A DNA stretch of 64,000 nt from JAFKFH01 sp017307375 (GTDB lineage Bacteria; Pseudomonadota; Alphaproteobacteria; Ferrovibrionales; Ferrovibrionaceae): NCBI GenBank assembly GCA_965229335.1, contig OZ245874.1, positions 5,704,001-5,768,000 of the forward strand. Reading direction: 5' to 3'. Both the position numbers and the translations under genes were made by a program. Positions 60,572 to 64,000 of this stretch are shown one piece after another (position 1 is the first letter of the stretch; every line of letters begins with the position of its first letter). The notes beneath the pieces are model-generated. The model was not told where the DNA came from. It was given only the letters and a program-made list of their open reading frames with translations, and ran no database searches.

Positions 60572-61486
60572 ATGCACGACGGCGCCGATCGACCACGACG
60601 CTCCTTCGCGCGTGCCGCGGCGATGATCGCGCTCCTGCTGGTCGCAGCCCTGCCGGCCCTCGCCCAGGCCCCCGCCCCGCTTGCCGTCCGCATCAGCGAC
60701 CGCGGCCCGTTCCGCGACTATGCCCGCGAGGTCCTGAAGCTCGCCCTCGACCGGTCGGGCCGTCCCCATGCCGTCGAGACGGTGCGGACCGAGGCGACGC
60801 TGCCGCGACTGATGCGCCTGCTGGAAAGCGACCCGGATGCCGCGATCACCGTCCACTGGGCGGCGACCGAACCCGATTTCGAGGAACGGTTGCTGGCGGT
60901 GCGGATCCCGATCGATCGCGGCCTCGTCGGCTATCGCGTGCTGCTGATCCGCCGCGACGATGCCGGGCGGTTCGCCGATGTGCGCAGCCTAGACGATCTC
61001 AAGGTCTTCACGCTGGGCCAGGGTTTCGGCTGGAGCCATGTCGACATCCTGCGCGGTGCCGGGTTGCGGGTGGAGGAAATTCCGGATTTCGACGGCCTGT
61101 TCCGCATGGTCGCGGCCGGCAATCTCGACGCCGTGCCGCGCGGCGCCACCGATATCGGCCGTGAGATCGCCGAGCGGGCGGCCAGCGAACCCGGCCTCGC
61201 CGTCGAACCGCGGCTGGCGCTGGTCTACGACCACGCCGCGATCTTCTTTTTCGTCAACCGCCGCAACCTCGCCCTCTATCAGGCGATCAAGGATGGCCTC
61301 GACCGAGCCTATGCGGACGGCAGTTTCATGACGCTGTTCGAGAACCATCCCGATATCCGCGCCGGCCTCGCCCTCGCCGCCCAGGATCGCGTGCTGCTGA
61401 AGATTCCCAATCCGGCCCTGACCCCGGCAACCGCCGCGCTCGATGCGCGGTATTTCGAGGATGTGGTAAACCGGGCGGCCCGATAG
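60572..61486 (+). CDS. Orphan periplasmic binding protein (family-3-like)
   Basis: A 304-residue exported protein; the signal peptide runs to about residue 32 (ending ALAQA). The fold resembles family-3 binding proteins: VRISDRGPF start, LGQGFGWSHVDILRGAGLRV and AAGNLDAVPRG, but the amino-acid-binding motif (GLTxxxxR) is absent. No transporter partner is adjacent. It follows the NMT1-like gene by 73 bp with a hairpin between, and could be a sensor subunit or a binding protein for a distant system. Confidence 0.78.
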   Translation: MHDGADRPRRSFARAAAMIALLLVAALPALAQAPAPLAVRISDRGPFRDYAREVLKLALDRSGRPHAVETVRTEATLPRLMRLLESDPDAAITVHWAATEPDFEERLLAVRIPIDRGLVGYRVLLIRRDDAGRFADVRSLDDLKVFTLGQGFGWSHVDILRGAGLRVEEIPDFDGLFRMVAAGNLDAVPRGATDIGREIAERAASEPGLAVEPRLALVYDHAAIFFFVNRRNLALYQAIKDGLDRAYADGSFMTLFENHPDIRAGLALAAQDRVLLKIPNPALTPATAALDARYFEDVVNRAAR

Positions 61487-61502
61487 CCGACCGGACCTCT
61501 TC

Positions 61503-62333
61503 ATGACCTCGCCACGCCGAAACCTCATCCGCCTGCCTGGTGGGCGCGCCTTCGCCTGGACCGAATGGGGTCCGCCGGCCGGCCGGCCGGTCATCTTCTG
61601 CACCGGCGCCGGCATGAGCGGCAGCCTTGGCTTCGGCGAAGACCTGCTCGACGCATTCGGCCTGCGGCTGATCGCGCCGGACCGGCCGGGATTGGGCAGA
61701 TCCGACCCTGACGCGACCAGGACGCTGGCAAGCTGGCTCGCCGATATCCGCCACCTCGACCTGACCGATCCCGTGGCCGTCGGCTTCTCCCAGGGCGCGC
61801 CGTTCGCGCTGGCCTTGAGCCCATTGGTCGCGGCCATCACGATCGTCTGCGGCCAGGACGATTTCGGCTGGCCCGCCACCGCCAGCCGGTTGCCCGCCGA
61901 GGTCGCCGCGATGGTGGCCGAGGCGCGCCGCGACCCCGCGGGATTCGAGCGGCAGATCGCCGGGACGGCAACCGCCGGCTGGCTGTGGACCATGATCATG
62001 ACGATGAGCGCACCGGCCGATCGGGCGGTGTTCGAAGCCCCCGGATTCGGCGCCCGTTATCGCGCCTGCCTCGACGAAGGATTTGCCCAAGGGGCGGCGG
62101 GCTATGCCCGCGATCTCGTGCTCACCTGGAACGACTGGCCGATGGCGCCCGAGGCCGTCGCCGCACCGGTGCAGCTCTGGTACGGGCGCCAGGATACAAG
62201 CCCGGTGCATTCGCCCGATTTCGGCGCCACCCTGGCCCGCCGCCTGCCACGGGCGACGCTGAACGTCGTCGAGGATCAGGGCAGCGCGATCCTGTGGACC
62301 CGCGCCCGCGACATCCTGGCAGGCTTGCGCTAG
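61503..62333 (+). CDS. Alpha/beta-hydrolase-fold protein, probable non-canonical triad
   Basis: A 276-residue protein with the hydrolase fold: IAPDRPGLGRSD, nucleophile elbow VGFSQGAPFAL (Ser) and the acid region LWYGRQDTSP. At the position of the catalytic His (usually xxGHxxL) it reads DQGSAIL, so the His seems replaced by Ser. It might be inactive or use another residue. It begins 17 bp after the orphan binding protein gene, with no clear Shine-Dalgarno sequence. Confidence 0.82.
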   Translation: MTSPRRNLIRLPGGRAFAWTEWGPPAGRPVIFCTGAGMSGSLGFGEDLLDAFGLRLIAPDRPGLGRSDPDATRTLASWLADIRHLDLTDPVAVGFSQGAPFALALSPLVAAITIVCGQDDFGWPATASRLPAEVAAMVAEARRDPAGFERQIAGTATAGWLWTMIMTMSAPADRAVFEAPGFGARYRACLDEGFAQGAAGYARDLVLTWNDWPMAPEAVAAPVQLWYGRQDTSPVHSPDFGATLARRLPRATLNVVEDQGSAILWTRARDILAGLR

Positions 62334-62342
62334 GCTCGGCCG

Positions 62343-63137
62343 ATGTCGCGCGGCCAGTTCAGGATGCTCCGCTGCGCCCGGCCGGGCGTCGAGGCGGTCG
62401 AGGCGGTCTCGGGCCACCGGTTCGCCCGTCACAGCCATGCCCAGTTCGGCATCGGCGTCATTCATCGCGGCGCCCAGAAATCGGCAAGCTGTCGCGGCCT
62501 GGTCGAGGCCCGGGCCGGCGACGTGCTGATGGTCAATCCCGGCGAGGTGCATGACGGCGCGCCGATCGGCGACCAGGGCCGAGCCTGGCGCATGCTCTAT
62601 TTCGATCCCGCCATCGTCGCCGCCGCCACCCGCGACATCACGCAGGGGCGGACCGGGACGTGCGAACTGGTAGACCCGGTGATGCACGACAGCCGCGTCG
62701 CCGCACGGGCCGCCGCCTGCTTTGCCGCGATGACCGGCGACGCCGACGACGTCAGGCGCGACGAACTGCTGCTCGAGCTGATCGCTTCGGTCAGCCGGCC
62801 GCGCGAGGCCGCCGGCATCGCACCCGGCCCGATCCTGCCCGCCCGGCAGCGCATCGACGACGATCCGGCCGCGGCGGTGACGCTGGAAGAACTCGGGCGG
62901 CTTTGCCAGCTCAGCCGCTTCCAGTTGATCCGCGCCTTCATGCGTGCCACCGGGCTGACCCCGCATGCCTACATCATCCAGCGCCGCATCGACCTCGCCC
63001 GGCGGCTGATCGGCGGCGGCCTGACGCTGGCCGAGGCGGCGGCCGACAGCGGCTTTGCCGACCAGAGCCACATGACCCGCGCCTTCGCCGCCCGATACGG
63101 CATCTCGCCCGGCGCCTATGCCGCCGCGGTGGCCTGA
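62343..63137 (+). CDS. AraC-family transcriptional regulator
   Basis: A 264-residue regulator with an N-terminal cupin-like sensing domain (ARHSHAQFGIGVIHRGAQ) and a C-terminal double helix-turn-helix (LEELGRLCQLSRFQLIRAFM, then LAEAAADSGFADQSHMTRAF). It lies 9 bp after the hydrolase gene. The EamA transporter just downstream is a likely target: AraC-EamA pairs of this kind are common in proteobacteria. Confidence 0.92.
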   Translation: MSRGQFRMLRCARPGVEAVEAVSGHRFARHSHAQFGIGVIHRGAQKSASCRGLVEARAGDVLMVNPGEVHDGAPIGDQGRAWRMLYFDPAIVAAATRDITQGRTGTCELVDPVMHDSRVAARAAACFAAMTGDADDVRRDELLLELIASVSRPREAAGIAPGPILPARQRIDDDPAAAVTLEELGRLCQLSRFQLIRAFMRATGLTPHAYIIQRRIDLARRLIGGGLTLAEAAADSGFADQSHMTRAFAARYGISPGAYAAAVA

Positions 63138-63193
63138 AGCCATCTGCAATCCCGTTCAAGACGGCAGGGGCCCGGCCGCCCTATCCCTGCCCC

Positions 63194-64000
63194 ATGACAC
63201 CGAAGATGCAGGGCTATCTCTATCTCGCGCTGGCCATGGCGCTGGTCGGTTCGACCGTCGTCGCCAGCAAGGTGATCGCCGCCGGCCTGCCGCCGTTCAC
63301 CGCGACCGCGCTGCGGCTGGCGCTGGCCCTGCCCTGTTTCGTGCTGCTGATGCGGCGCGCCGGGGTCAGCCTGCCGCGCCCGGACCGGCGCGACGGCCTG
63401 CTGCTGCTTGTGCAGGCGACGGCCGGCAGCGTCGGCTACACCACGCTGCTGATCGCCGGGCTGACCCTGACCTCGGCCACCGATGGCGGGGTCATCGTCG
63501 GCACCCTGCCGGTGGTCTCGGCAGCGGTCGCCATCCTGGTGCTGGGCGAGCGGCCGCGGCCCTCGGTGCTGGCCGCGATCGCGCTGGCGGCCGGCGGCGT
63601 GCTGGCCATTACCCTGCAGCCCGGCGGCGATGGCCAGCGCTCGGCCCTCGGCAACGTGCTGATCGTCGGCGCGGTGATCTGCGAGGGACTGTTCATCCTG
63701 CTGAACAAGCGGTTGCGCCGGGAAATCCCGCCCTTGGCCCAGTCGACCGTCATGACCGGGCTGGGCCTGCTGGTCGCGCTGGTGCCGGCCGTGCTGGAAC
63801 AACCCTGGACCGCGTCGTTCGACGCGGCGACGGCCTGGGCGATCGTCTACTACGCCCTGGTCCCGACGGTCGGCGGCTACCTGCTGTGGTATGCCGGCGC
63901 CGCCCGGGTCAGCGGGGCCGAGGCCGCCTTGTTCACCGCGGTCGCGCCGGTAGCCGCCGTGACGCTCGCCTTCTCCGTGCTGGGCGAGCCGATCGGGCTG
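63194..64000 (+). CDS. EamA/DMT-superfamily transporter, 3' end beyond window
   Basis: At least 269 codons of a membrane protein with ten expected helices, typical of the EamA (RhaT/YdcZ-like) family. Internal duplication is visible: each half has the TALRLALALP- and GAEAALFTAVAPV-type segments. The ATG at 63194 is used (63206 is an alternative). The frame is open to the window edge, so the last helix or so is missing. Probably an exporter of metabolites, regulated by the adjacent AraC protein. Confidence 0.88.
   Translation, partial: MTPKMQGYLYLALAMALVGSTVVASKVIAAGLPPFTATALRLALALPCFVLLMRRAGVSLPRPDRRDGLLLLVQATAGSVGYTTLLIAGLTLTSATDGGVIVGTLPVVSAAVAILVLGERPRPSVLAAIALAAGGVLAITLQPGGDGQRSALGNVLIVGAVICEGLFILLNKRLRREIPPLAQSTVMTGLGLLVALVPAVLEQPWTASFDAATAWAIVYYALVPTVGGYLLWYAGAARVSGAEAALFTAVAPVAAVTLAFSVLGEPIGL

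Overview
The window is chromosomal DNA of a high-GC (roughly two-thirds G+C by eye) bacterium. The SAM-II riboswitch in front of metZ, the OmpA-type porin with a long Pro-rich linker, the full suf operon led by an Rrf2 regulator and the many ABC/TRAP uptake systems point to an alphaproteobacterium, plausibly of the Rhodospirillales or a neighbouring order; the genus cannot be fixed from the sequence alone. No rRNA, tRNA, CRISPR array, insertion sequence or prophage was recognised. Genes are dense and many neighbours are joined by ATGA or GTGA start/stop overlaps.

Layout. 1-7.5 kb: a minus-strand sugar/polyol-type ABC importer operon (Tat-exported binding protein, two permeases, two non-identical ATPases, a Gfo/Idh/MocA dehydrogenase cut by the window edge) with a divergent LacI-type regulator. 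7.5-13.2 kb: a small secreted protein, SAM-II riboswitch plus metZ, an OmpA-like porin, apaG, folE and argE. 13.2-17.3 kb: minus-strand argD-argF-hslO, a Tat lipoprotein and a small hypothetical gene. 17.4-21.8 kb: a likely polyprenyl-linked glycan-modification module (methyltransferase, GT2, SMR-type flippase-like protein, divergent GT-C-like membrane protein). 21.3-25.9 kb: GNAT, ArsR, an alpha/beta hydrolase, hutH and a LysR regulator. 25.9-32.4 kb: Rrf2-sufB-sufC-sufD-sufS-sufU-sufT-sufA. 32.5-34.6 kb: PfpI-like, ribbon-helix-helix and acidic repeat proteins.

34.6-42.2 kb: a LysR-controlled catabolic cluster in which a protein made of two fused cyclase domains sits with a cupin, an SDR, a 3-hydroxyacyl-CoA-dehydrogenase-like enzyme and a TRAP transporter. 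42.2-46.2 kb: adenine deaminase, an acetolactate-synthase-like TPP enzyme and an HCCA-isomerase-like protein in one tight operon. 46.3-48.5 kb: two tandem prokaryotic ionotropic-glutamate-receptor-like genes, each with a periplasmic ligand-binding domain split around a K+-channel pore. 48.5-52.0 kb: two small envelope lipoproteins, a metallo-beta-lactamase-fold protein and a PAS-containing histidine kinase. 52.1-54.2 kb: HutD-like, GNAT and NAD-binding proteins. 54.2-60.5 kb: a TetR-controlled ABC uptake and catabolism cluster with two matching palindromic operators placed on its two promoters. 60.5-64 kb: an orphan periplasmic binding protein, a divergent alpha/beta hydrolase, an AraC regulator and the start of an EamA transporter.

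The most interesting signals are the tandem glutamate-receptor-like channel pair, in which both copies appear to have lost the residues that bind amino acids, the importer whose two ATPases have complementary defects, the fused double cyclase, and the TetR operator pair around an uncharacterised pathway.
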